From: DATARH01 sp035550515 | GTDB taxonomy: Bacteria > Pseudomonadota > Alphaproteobacteria > ATCC43930 > CGMCC-115725 | Length of the DNA stretch: 64,000 nucleotides | Direction: 5' to 3' | Assembly (NCBI GenBank): GCA_035550515.1 | Contig: DASZOZ010000039.1 | Span: forward strand, 62,001 to 126,000 | Shown: in pieces, positions 34,654-42,292 of the stretch | How the letters are laid out: each line of letters opens with the position of its first letter | Position numbering within the stretch: the stretch's first letter is position 1 | Position numbers and translations under genes: made by a program | Notes under the pieces: model-generated | Told to the model about the DNA's origin: nothing | Seen by the model: the letters and a program-made list of their open reading frames with translations, nothing else | Databases searched by the model: none

Positions 34654-34943
34654 CCGCTGACGAGCTGATAGCAGCGTTCCGAACGTTGTCACCATCCGAG
34701 CAGCGGAGGTTCCTTGCCGAGCTAGTGGTCGAACGGCAGCAAGCACGCGGACGCCCGAGTCTTTCTTACGATGACAGACTCGAACGGATTGCACGGGTAG
34801 AAGCCGCCTTTGGACACTATCCGACCAAGGAGGCAGCATACGCGGCGATAGGAGGCGACAAGGGAGCCGATGCCGTTAAGACGCAATATTTGCGGGATAT
34901 GCGCTGGCTAGACGATTGGGTTGATTGGCATTTTGAAGAGTGA
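34650..34943 (+). CDS. Hypothetical protein, coupled to int
   Basis: A 97-residue protein with ATG 34650 overlapping the int stop as ATGA. Charged and helical (ELIAAFRTLSPSEQRRFLAELVVERQQ, then a Trp-rich end WLDDWVDWHF). Possibly a small DNA-binding or accessory factor of the element. No known motif recognised. Confidence 0.7.
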   Translation: MTADELIAAFRTLSPSEQRRFLAELVVERQQARGRPSLSYDDRLERIARVEAAFGHYPTKEAAYAAIGGDKGADAVKTQYLRDMRWLDDWVDWHFEE

Positions 34944-35033
34944 CAGAAAATCAGGAATTGTTGTCACTAGACTGTGTATGAGTTTGGTCACTACGGTAAT
35001 CCTCGGATCGTTCATTTGCGCCGGGGATTACTC

Positions 35034-35270
35034 ATGTTGGAACCATTGATGAGCCGGGAGGAAACCTCCGACTTCATTAGTCAGGAGTTCGGCTCTGCCT
35101 GCTCTTACACCAAGGCGACGCTGGCGAAACTCGCTCACACCGGCGGCGGCCCGAAGTTCGTGAAGATTGGTGAGCGTCGCGTCGGATATCGAAAAGACGA
35201 CGTTCGGCAGTGGATACGCTCGCAAATGCGTATCGTCGAATCCACTTCGGATCATGGTGCCGACCTTTAG
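35034..35270 (+). CDS. AlpA/MerR-like helix-turn-helix protein
   Basis: About 78 residues from ATG 35034, eight nt after GGGGA; an in-frame upstream start at 34974 is possible. It reads MSREETSDFISQEFG, then KATLAKLAHTGGGPKFVKIGERRVGYRKDDVRQWIRSQM. This is the winged-HTH excisionase/AlpA pattern (a first helix, the G-G-P-x-F-x-K-I-G hairpin and Y-R-K-D-D-V-x-x-W). In satellites and prophages such proteins activate integrase or excision genes. Here it sits between int and the primase. Confidence 0.85.
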   Translation: MLEPLMSREETSDFISQEFGSACSYTKATLAKLAHTGGGPKFVKIGERRVGYRKDDVRQWIRSQMRIVESTSDHGADL

Positions 35271-35312
35271 CCGCTCACCCGTTCAAAAACAAAGTTTCAG
35301 GGGTGAGTGGTC

Positions 35313-37406
35313 ATGGCCGATGTCATCGGCAGTACCGATGCCGCAATCGCGTTCCTGCGGTGGTTCCGGCCGGGCGGCCCTTGGGTACTATCATGCGATG
35401 GGCAGGGCTTTCCGACGCGCACGTTCGACAATCTCGACGAAGCGGCGGCTTGGATTGACGAGCGGCAGGGCAAGCGGAACATCTATTTCACGCCCGCTGA
35501 AGTAAAAGCGCCCGTTGCCGAGAAGACGGTCAAAACCGATATCGCGTGCTCTTGGTGGGTATGGGCTGAGGTTGATCCCGCCAAATCGGTAAGCGAACGC
35601 CCGGCGCTGCTGAAGCGGCTGCGCGACTTCACCCCATGCCCCACCGTCATCGTCGACTCCGGCGGCGGCTATTGGGGCTTCTGGCGGCTGGGCAAGCCAG
35701 TTAGCCCCGATGAATGCGAGCGGCTATGCGCAATCGCCCGCGATGCCGTCGCCGGGGATCATGTCCATAATTGCGACCGCGTTGCCCGGCTGCCCGGTAC
35801 GGTCAACCTGCCCAATGAGAACAAGCAGAAGAAAGGCCAACAGACAGCCTTGGCGCGGGCGGGCAAGTTCCGGGGCGAGCCGTACACCGTCGCCGATATC
35901 GAGGCCGCAGCAACCACGGCTCTGCCCGCTGTAGCGTCGTCCGGGGCTGAACGAAAGGGCGAGCCGGATCATACGCGCAGCGGGTTGTTGCTCGCGCTTG
36001 CCGGCAAGGTCGTCCGCGCCGGCAAGACCTACACGGATTATTGGACTGCCGTTTACGAGGACGCCGAGCTTACGGCCAAGGTTGAAGAGAATCCCCGCGA
36101 GCTAGATCGGGCATGGCGAAAGGCGCTCAGAGATCACAAGGCCGAAAGTTCTTGGGCGGCCGATTGGGTTTACCTGTCGCATGCCGGTCATTTCTTCAAC
36201 GTCAAGACCAAGGACATGCAACCGCCCGACAAGTTCAATCTCGCGCACGCTGAACACGTCAAGAGCAAGGCCGCGATTTACATCCGGCAGACCTTGAAGT
36301 GCCCGGTCTATTACGATGCGGCCTACGCCCCGGCTCTTGGCGAAACCTTCGTCATGGACGAGCGGCAGTACGTCAACACCTACAGCGAGGAAGGAATCCC
36401 TTCGGCAACACCGTTCGACGGGCTGACAGATGATGACTCGGCCGTGCTGATTGTGCGCGACCATATCTACAAGCTCATCGGCGATGACCGCGAGGCCGCG
36501 CTATTCATTTCCTGGCTTGCCTACATCGTGCAAACCCGCGAGCGGCCGAATTGGGCTGTCGTACTGCAAAGCGTTCAGGGAGCCGGCAAGGGCGCGCTCG
36601 TCAAGCTCATGGCGAAGGTGCTGGGGCCGCGCAACCTTAAGACCGTCAGCGGCCCAATCGTCACCGGATCGAGCTTCAACGGCTGGGCGCACGGCAGCCT
36701 GCTATGCGTGGTCGAGGAAATCAGGTTGAGCGGCGAGAACAGACTTGCCGCGCTCGAACGATTCAAGACGCTGATTACCGACCCGAGCATCTACATCAAC
36801 GAGAAGAATCGGCCAATGTTCAGCGCGCCCAATACGCAAGCCTATTGGTTCAACACCAACCACAAGGACGCGATGCCGGTAGGTGACGATGACCGCCGGT
36901 ACGCCATTTTGATGTCACCCCTTCAGAGCAAAGAACAGCTACCCGACAAAGCGTACTTTGACCGGCTGAACGCGGCGATTGAGAATCACATTGGCGCGCT
37001 TCGCTGTTGGCTTCTCACCTACCCGCTGCACCCCGAGTTCAATGCCAAGGGCCGCGCACCTGAGACGACCGGGCGCGACCGCATGCGCAGCTTCTCACAT
37101 ACGGAGGAAGAACGGTTGCTGCGCGAGTGGATTGAAGACGGCAGCCGCGATGGGATCACGCCCGAAGTCATCGTCACGTCCGCCGTCACCAAGGCGCTGG
37201 CTAAAGAGAACGATGAGATTGAGCCGTCATCAATCACCGTCACTGCGCTGTTGAAGCGCCTCGGTTATGAGCCGTTGCCAAACTCAATTCGGATAGACGG
37301 CAGCAAAGAACGTGTGCGCGTCCGCGATTTGCGGCGATGGCCATCCAATCCTGATGAGCGCAACAAGGAAATCCGCGATTACTTGGCTGCCTGTCAGGCG
37401 CTTTGA
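35313..37406 (+). CDS. Primase-helicase (RepB-like primase plus DUF5906/NrS-1-like helicase)
   Basis: A 697-residue protein from ATG 35313, behind AGGGGTGAG; GTG 35307 is an alternative. Residues about 60-190 are an AEP/RepB-like primase core with AEVDPAK (the D-x-D-like metal site) and DRVARLPGTVNLPN. Residues about 390-560 form an SF3-like helicase: Walker A QSVQGAGKGALVKLM, Walker B LLCVVEEIR, and sensor AYWFNTNHKDAMPV then DDRRYAIL. The C-terminus is a possible winged helix. This is a replication initiator of the type found in satellites and phage-plasmids. The inverted octamer cluster just downstream is a candidate origin for it. Confidence 0.9.
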   Translation: MADVIGSTDAAIAFLRWFRPGGPWVLSCDGQGFPTRTFDNLDEAAAWIDERQGKRNIYFTPAEVKAPVAEKTVKTDIACSWWVWAEVDPAKSVSERPALLKRLRDFTPCPTVIVDSGGGYWGFWRLGKPVSPDECERLCAIARDAVAGDHVHNCDRVARLPGTVNLPNENKQKKGQQTALARAGKFRGEPYTVADIEAAATTALPAVASSGAERKGEPDHTRSGLLLALAGKVVRAGKTYTDYWTAVYEDAELTAKVEENPRELDRAWRKALRDHKAESSWAADWVYLSHAGHFFNVKTKDMQPPDKFNLAHAEHVKSKAAIYIRQTLKCPVYYDAAYAPALGETFVMDERQYVNTYSEEGIPSATPFDGLTDDDSAVLIVRDHIYKLIGDDREAALFISWLAYIVQTRERPNWAVVLQSVQGAGKGALVKLMAKVLGPRNLKTVSGPIVTGSSFNGWAHGSLLCVVEEIRLSGENRLAALERFKTLITDPSIYINEKNRPMFSAPNTQAYWFNTNHKDAMPVGDDDRRYAILMSPLQSKEQLPDKAYFDRLNAAIENHIGALRCWLLTYPLHPEFNAKGRAPETTGRDRMRSFSHTEEERLLREWIEDGSRDGITPEVIVTSAVTKALAKENDEIEPSSITVTALLKRLGYEPLPNSIRIDGSKERVRVRDLRRWPSNPDERNKEIRDYLAACQAL

Positions 37407-37416
37407 CTATCATCTA

Positions 37417-37543
37417 CGGAACAGTGGAACAGTGGGAACAGTACTCCTCACAGGAAATAAAGAGTCTGAAAGGATGAGACGTATGGCTGAAAGAATAAGA
37501 TGTATGGGCCGTCAACCTGCTGTTCCACTGTTCCACTGTTCCG
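37417..37543. repeat. Inverted cluster of six GGAACAGT octamers (candidate cos or origin)
   Basis: Left cluster: GGAACAGT at 37418, 37426 and 37435. Right cluster: reverse complements ending at 37526 (one mismatch), 37534 and 37542. A perfect 19-nt inverted repeat pairs 37417-37435 with 37525-37543 across an 89-nt centre. It fills the 282-nt gap between the primase and the small terminase gene, where I see no gene. Phage cos or TerS sites often lie directly before terS, and iterons often mark origins. Confidence 0.85.
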
Positions 37544-37688
37544 GGGCGAATAGATGGTCGCTCAGCCCGGCCGGGATGGTGACACCTGTCATACGCGGGT
37601 CCTTACAACGGGCAGCCGTGGGGCGGGGGAACGCCGAGCACGATTCATCGCTAAAGGCGACCATCAAACCTTTTGACATGAGACGTCA

Positions 37689-37964
37689 ATGACACCTGGA
37701 CGAAGAGCTACCACCACCGGCGACCGGCTGCGGATCGCACAAGCCGAACGGGTCGAACTGGAAAACCAGGTTCGCGCCGGCCGGCTGCTCGACGCCGACA
37801 AGGTGCGAACCGAGTGGGCGAGCATCGTGCTGGCAATCAAGAGCCGCCTCATGGCGATCCCCGCGCGAGTGGCCGCCGCTCATCCGAACAACCCCGCGAT
37901 AGTCGCCACGTTGGAAACCGAGTTGACTGCCGCGCTCAACGAGATCGCCACCGATGAACTTTAG
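37689..37964 (+). CDS. Small terminase subunit (Nu1-like)
   Basis: A 91-residue protein. The pattern DRLRIAQAERVELENQVRAGRLLDADKVRTEWASIVLAIKSRLMAIPARVAA is the helical oligomerisation part of Nu1-type small terminases. The N-terminal HTH of longer homologs is missing or reduced, so it could be a short form. Its end overlaps the start of the large subunit by 11 nt. The product would recognise the packaging site and hand the DNA to the large subunit. Confidence 0.8.
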   Translation: MTPGRRATTTGDRLRIAQAERVELENQVRAGRLLDADKVRTEWASIVLAIKSRLMAIPARVAAAHPNNPAIVATLETELTAALNEIATDEL

Positions 37965-39762
37965 AGTCCTCAACCAGCTTCGGGCCGCGACACTGGAATT
38001 GCTGCGGCCGGCCCCGCCGATACCGCTCAGCCGGTGGGCGAGCGAGAACATCTACCTTCCGTCCGGCCTCAGCGAAGTTCCCGGCCGGATCAATCTGTGG
38101 AGCTACCAGCGCGGCATTCTCGACGCCGTGCTTGACCCGGAGTGCGAAAGAATTTCGGTGATGAAAGCGGCAAGGTGCGGGTACAGCACCATCTTGGCCG
38201 CAATCACCGGCTACTACGTCAAGGTTGAGCCGTCTTCGATCCTTGCCGTGCTGCCGGTGGACGCCGACGCCCGCAACTTCATGGTACAGCAAATCGAGTC
38301 GGTGTTTGCCGTCTCCCCGTCGCTGAAAGACGCCATAAGCTCGCCCCATACCGGCCGCAACGACCGCAGCACGATCCTCTTTCGCCCCTTCCCCGGCGGC
38401 TCATTGCGCGTCGTCTCGGCACGCTCCCCTCGGAACCTCCGCGCCCATTCCGCCCGCATCCTGCTACTCGACGAAGTGGACGGCTTCGACCCCACGCAAG
38501 AGGGTGACGCAATTGCCCTCGCCGAACGCCGTACCGCCGGGTACGGAAGTAGGCGCATCCTCTGCGGCAGCACGCCAACCGACAGCGACAGCGCCATCGC
38601 AGCCCGGTACTCCGAAAGTGATTCCAGGGTGTTCGAGTGCCCGTGCCCGTCATGCTCGGCATGGCATGAAATCCGCTGGGCTGACATCCGCTGGCCTGAA
38701 GGCCGCCCCGAGGAAGCGCAATGGTGCTGCCCGAGCTGCGGCGTCCTGCATAGCGACCATCGGTATAAGGCCGGCATGGTCGCGGCCGGCCGGTGGCGCG
38801 TCACCCGGCCCGAAGTGAGAGGGCATGCCGGCTTCCGGCTGTCGGCACTCGTCAGCCTGCATCCGCCCGCCGCGTGGCCTCTGTTGGCGGCTGAGTTCGT
38901 CGCCGCAGCCAAGCGGCCCGAGCTGCTGAGGGTGTTCGTCAATACCGTGCTGGGCGAGGTATGGCGGGATGACGATGAGCAAGGCCCGCAGCCCGGCGAC
39001 CTGCGCGGGCTGTGCGAGCCGTTCAATCTCGACAGCCTGCCGCCCGAAGTCCTCTACGTGTTCGGCGGGTGCGACCTGCAAGGCGACCGCCTCGAACTGA
39101 CGACCCTTGGGCTGACGGCCGATGACCAATGGCTGATCCTGGCGCATGAAGTCGTCATCGGTTCGCCCCGCGACAGCGACGCCCCTTGGCGCGACCTTTC
39201 CGAACTGCTCCGTCGCCGATTCCAGTCTCGGGCCGGCCGCCCGCTGGGTTATGACGCCGTTGGCCTCGACGTGGGCGACGGCAACGTGATGGACAAGGCG
39301 CTTCAGTTTGCGGCCGGCGAGCGGGGAGCCGTCCGCATCGTGCCGCTCAAAGGTCAAGCCGGCTGGGGAAGGCCGCCGCTCAGCCCCACGGCAAGTAAGA
39401 GAACAAGAAGCCTAATGATTGCGGGCGTAGACCCCATAAAACAACAAATCTATGACAGAATTAACAAGCAAATAGGCGTCCGATTCTCGCTAGACCTTAC
39501 CGACAATTACCTGTCCCAGTTGCTTTCTGAGCATGTAGTTGTCAAATATTCAAAGGGAAGACCTACGAGACGTTGGGAACGATACCCTGGAAAACTTGCT
39601 GAAGCCCTCGATTGTCTGGTTTATTGCTTATGTGCCAAGGCCGCCGTGGCGATTAACGCCGTCCGCCGCCAGGACGAGCTTGCCGGCCGGCCGGTCGCGC
39701 CGGTCATGCCAACGGTGATCCGCAGCGCTTGGCTAGAGGCTACCTCTCGGCCCCGCTACTAG
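37954..39762 (+). CDS. Large terminase subunit, GpA family
   Basis: A 602-residue protein close to lambda gpA length. It opens with PLSRWASENIYLPSGLSEVPGRINLWSYQRGILDAVLDP. The ATPase region has the Walker A-like KAARCGYST (about 69-77), typical of GpA, and Walker B RILLLDEVDGFD. A zinc-ribbon CPCPSCSAWHEIRW / CCPSCG follows, then the nuclease part GLDVGDGNVMDKAL and a C-terminal EALDCLVYCLCA. It cuts and pumps DNA into the prohead. Bases about 39395-39640 are distinctly AT-rich with different codon use, without breaking the frame. Confidence 0.94.
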   Translation: MNFRVLNQLRAATLELLRPAPPIPLSRWASENIYLPSGLSEVPGRINLWSYQRGILDAVLDPECERISVMKAARCGYSTILAAITGYYVKVEPSSILAVLPVDADARNFMVQQIESVFAVSPSLKDAISSPHTGRNDRSTILFRPFPGGSLRVVSARSPRNLRAHSARILLLDEVDGFDPTQEGDAIALAERRTAGYGSRRILCGSTPTDSDSAIAARYSESDSRVFECPCPSCSAWHEIRWADIRWPEGRPEEAQWCCPSCGVLHSDHRYKAGMVAAGRWRVTRPEVRGHAGFRLSALVSLHPPAAWPLLAAEFVAAAKRPELLRVFVNTVLGEVWRDDDEQGPQPGDLRGLCEPFNLDSLPPEVLYVFGGCDLQGDRLELTTLGLTADDQWLILAHEVVIGSPRDSDAPWRDLSELLRRRFQSRAGRPLGYDAVGLDVGDGNVMDKALQFAAGERGAVRIVPLKGQAGWGRPPLSPTASKRTRSLMIAGVDPIKQQIYDRINKQIGVRFSLDLTDNYLSQLLSEHVVVKYSKGRPTRRWERYPGKLAEALDCLVYCLCAKAAVAINAVRRQDELAGRPVAPVMPTVIRSAWLEATSRPRY

Positions 39763-39886
39763 GCCGCCTGCGCCGGCCGCCAGTGGCCGTCAAAGCCCTC
39801 CGACCGCTACCTCAGCGCCCCTCCGAGCTTTCAGCGCTGTAGACCCGCTCTACGGCGCTCAAAACCGTTGCAAAAATACAACATAA

Positions 39887-39927
39887 AGTCATAGTTGACT
39901 CGAAGTCTCGAAACCGTCATAGTTAAC
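39887..39927. promoter_or_regulatory. Two operator-like palindromes upstream of the 39960 gene
   Basis: AGTCATAGTTGACT (39887-39900) has perfect AGTCA/TGACT half-sites. A second copy GTCATAGTTAAC lies at 39916-39927, 28 nt on. They sit in an AT-rich 197-nt gap between the large terminase and the next gene, a likely internal promoter/operator region. Confidence 0.55.
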
Positions 39928-39959
39928 AGGTATTCACGACCGCCATTGGAGTCCTTGCC

Positions 39960-40595
39960 ATGTCGCAAGACGAAATTCCGCTGACAATCGAAGAGATTCC
40001 GGCCCCGGTTCTTTATCGTTCTCTGAGCCGAGTCGACAATTTTACGACCTTGGCCGGAGCGAATTTTCTGAAGAGGCCGGATGAGAACGTGCAAGACGTT
40101 CACAACCGCGTCAAGAATCTTGCGCAGCGCCGACTCATTCATCGCCGCATCGCCGACGACGCCAAACCGACATCGCCGGCCTACTTCGGTATCGATGACC
40201 TTGCCGTCGCCGAAACCTTGTTTGCACTGTACGACGGCGGGGTGCGAGATGCGGTGATTGCCGAGGCCGCGTCCCGCGCCTGCTACGCATGGGATGAGAC
40301 CTGCAATCCGCAGCCGGCCTTCATCCCCGATGGCATTACCCCCATCGTCGCGGCGATGGTCGGTGCCGCTCGCGGCGAAAGCTGGGCGTGCCGTGTCTCG
40401 GTACTGTGCGACGAGCGCACCAACGAGCGGCGACTCTTCGCGGGCGTCTTCAATACCGACTTCCCGCCGGTCGATGCCGGGCAATTCCTGCCGCCGAGCT
40501 ATCAGCCTCGGATGCACCACCACCTGAATATCAGCGTGGCCTTGCTCCGCTTCGCGAAGGCCATCCGTGCGGCGACGGAGCGGAGCACGCATTGA
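39960..40595 (+). CDS. Hypothetical protein of the element
   Basis: A 211-residue protein with start ATG 39960, behind GGAG at eight nt. An N-terminal part (FLKRPDENVQDVHNRVKNLAQRRLIHRRIADDA) may be a MerR-like or winged DNA-binding unit, and a middle helical region is followed by GESWACRVSVLCDERTNERR. It is preceded by operator-like repeats. It is unusual to find such a gene between terminase and portal, so it may be regulatory or a cargo gene. No family recognised. Confidence 0.7.
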   Translation: MSQDEIPLTIEEIPAPVLYRSLSRVDNFTTLAGANFLKRPDENVQDVHNRVKNLAQRRLIHRRIADDAKPTSPAYFGIDDLAVAETLFALYDGGVRDAVIAEAASRACYAWDETCNPQPAFIPDGITPIVAAMVGAARGESWACRVSVLCDERTNERRLFAGVFNTDFPPVDAGQFLPPSYQPRMHHHLNISVALLRFAKAIRAATERSTH

Positions 40596-40774
40596 TGGCA
40601 GACCCGGCCCGCGAGGACTTGGCTTTCGTCCTCCGTCTACTCAACCAAGCGCTTGACCGGGTGCAAGGCCACTCGCGGCCGGTCGCGCTTCTCGGCTGGC
40701 GGAAAGACGTGTTCGGCGACCTGAAATGGGTGCTGGACAGGGCGAAGGCCATTCAGCGAGACCGCGATGCTTGA
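40595..40774 (+). CDS. Small hypothetical protein upstream of portal
   Basis: A 59-residue protein with ATG 40595 overlapping the previous stop as TGATG. Its end overlaps the portal start by 8 nt. Helical and basic (DLAFVLRLLNQALDRVQGHSR). In lambda-like phages the gene between terminase and portal is the head-tail joining protein gpW or a similar small protein, but this one does not show gpW motifs. Tight coupling on both sides supports expression. Confidence 0.65.
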   Translation: MADPAREDLAFVLRLLNQALDRVQGHSRPVALLGWRKDVFGDLKWVLDRAKAIQRDRDA

Positions 40775-42098
40775 CGGAATCAAAAACTTTGTTTTCGGCC
40801 GGTTTGACGCTGCCGTCCCGGTCGAACGGTCGGAGCCGGTGCTGGTCTGTCCTCCGACGCCGGCTCCGACCAACCTTTCAACCCGGATGTTGGAGGCCGC
40901 CAGCCCGCATCGCGGCCCCGGTGCGCCGGTCTCCGCGCATTCCCCTTGGGATTGGTCGGGCAGCATCGTCGCCGGCCTCGAAACCGTGAAACAGCGGAGC
41001 CGCCATGCCTTCACCAATGACCAGTGGTTCGGCAACGGCGTCAACGGGATCATCGACCACACCATCGCCAGCGGAATCACGCCAAACAGCCAAGCTCCCG
41101 ACCAAGACTTTCGGGCTGTGGTCGCGGAGCGCTGGCATCGCTGGGTTGACCGTTGCGACGCTGATGGCCTCACTGACTTCGGCGGTCAACAGGCTGCCGC
41201 GATGCAATCCGTCGTTGTGGATGGCGAAAGCTACGTCCACATGGGCGTGACCGAGGCCGGCGAACTGCGGCTGCGGCTGCTCAATACCGACCAACTCGAC
41301 GTATCGCTGAGCCGCGACCTTGGCAACGGCCGAGTCATCGTCAATGGGGTTGAATATACCGCCGGTGTTCGGAGCGGCTTCTACGTCCGGCCGATGACCG
41401 GGCCGAGTCTGACGCCCGCGGCCAACTCGGTTCGAGTCGACATCTCGGAAGTTTGCCAAGTCTTCCGGCCGCCCTTCGTCGGGGCAGTGCACGGCATCTC
41501 TTGGGGTGCGAGCTGCCTGCTTGGCCTCGGAGAGCTTGGGCAGTTGACCGATGCAATGTTGGTCGCGGCGAAGGTGTCGGCGATGCTCATGGGCTTTGTA
41601 ATCGACCAATCGAACAGCGGGGGGCTTCCGTTCGAAGGCCAGCAAATCGGTTCCATGCTGCAAGGCGGTTTGGAGCCGGGCACTCTGAAGGTACTGCCCG
41701 CCGGCTTTGACGTGAAGTTCTCGACGCCGCAGCAAGCCTTGGCCGGCATCGAGCAAGCCAAACTCAGTTTGCGCGGTATCGCGGCCGGACTCGGGGTGCC
41801 TGAATACATCGTTACCGGCGATCTTTCGGCCGCGAACTATTCATCGCTCCGCGCCGCTCGATTGGGCTTCGCCAGAAGGTGCGAGCGCTTCCAGAATCAT
41901 CAACTGATCCCGGCATTCATTAGGCCGGTCTATCGCCGTTGGCTCCTGTTGGAACTGCTATCCGGCCGCATCCCGCTCAACGGCTTCGTCGGCGATGCAG
42001 AGGCATGGCTTGCCGCCGACTTCCTGACTCCGTTCTGGCCGGGCTCGATGCCGAGAAAGACGCCAACGCGGAAATCGCGCTCATCAAAGCTGGACTGA
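40767..42098 (+). CDS. Portal protein, lambda gpB family (C-terminus frameshifted)
   Basis: A 443-residue product. The segments SRHAFTNDQWFGNGVNGIIDHTIASGI, MQSVVVDGESYVHM, DISEVCQVFRPPFVGAVHGISWG and GVPEYIVTGDLSAANYSSLRAARLGF are the lambda-type portal family. The product forms the dodecameric DNA channel at one capsid vertex. The frame ends in PRKTPTRKSRSSKLD, which does not match the family. The natural ending (GLDAEKDANAEIALIKAGLKSRRQ) is in the -1 frame from about 42043 to 42292. One missing G in a short G run near 42043-42049 would explain it. Confidence 0.9.
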   Translation: MLDGIKNFVFGRFDAAVPVERSEPVLVCPPTPAPTNLSTRMLEAASPHRGPGAPVSAHSPWDWSGSIVAGLETVKQRSRHAFTNDQWFGNGVNGIIDHTIASGITPNSQAPDQDFRAVVAERWHRWVDRCDADGLTDFGGQQAAAMQSVVVDGESYVHMGVTEAGELRLRLLNTDQLDVSLSRDLGNGRVIVNGVEYTAGVRSGFYVRPMTGPSLTPAANSVRVDISEVCQVFRPPFVGAVHGISWGASCLLGLGELGQLTDAMLVAAKVSAMLMGFVIDQSNSGGLPFEGQQIGSMLQGGLEPGTLKVLPAGFDVKFSTPQQALAGIEQAKLSLRGIAAGLGVPEYIVTGDLSAANYSSLRAARLGFARRCERFQNHQLIPAFIRPVYRRWLLLELLSGRIPLNGFVGDAEAWLAADFLTPFWPGSMPRKTPTRKSRSSKLD

Positions 42099-42292
42099 AG
42101 AGCCGCCGCCAAGCCATCGCCGAACGCGGCGGCTCAATCGAGCAGTTGGACGAAGAGATCGCGCAAGACAACGCCCGCGAATCCCGTCTCGGGCTGCTGT
42201 TCGGCGACGGCACCGGCGGCAATCAGGAAACCCGCGTCCTTGAGCACGACTCGAACGGCCGCGTTCTGCGGTTTCAAACACGGAGACTTTGA
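42049..42292 (+). pseudogene. Out-of-frame C-terminal part of the portal gene
   Basis: Reads LDAEKDANAEIALIKAG, then LKSRRQAIAERGGSIEQLDEEIAQDNARE and LGLLFGDG, the standard end of lambda-type portal proteins. It is displaced by -1 from the main portal frame and ends at 42292, overlapping the next start. No classical slippery heptamer is seen, so a deletion or read error is more likely than programmed shifting. Confidence 0.75.

Noticed and set aside
37417..37543. CRISPR array
   Set aside because: The repeats are 8 nt, contiguous and in inverted clusters, with no spacer-repeat periodicity or cas genes.
37312..37692. Open frame across the primase-terminase gap
   Set aside because: It overlaps the end of the primase and runs through the octamer dyad; translation shows no pattern, and the dyad is better read as a non-coding signal.
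42030..42060. Programmed -1 frameshift in the portal gene
   Set aside because: No X-XXY-YYZ slippery heptamer or downstream stem is seen, and portal genes of this family are not known for recoding at this point; a deletion is simpler.
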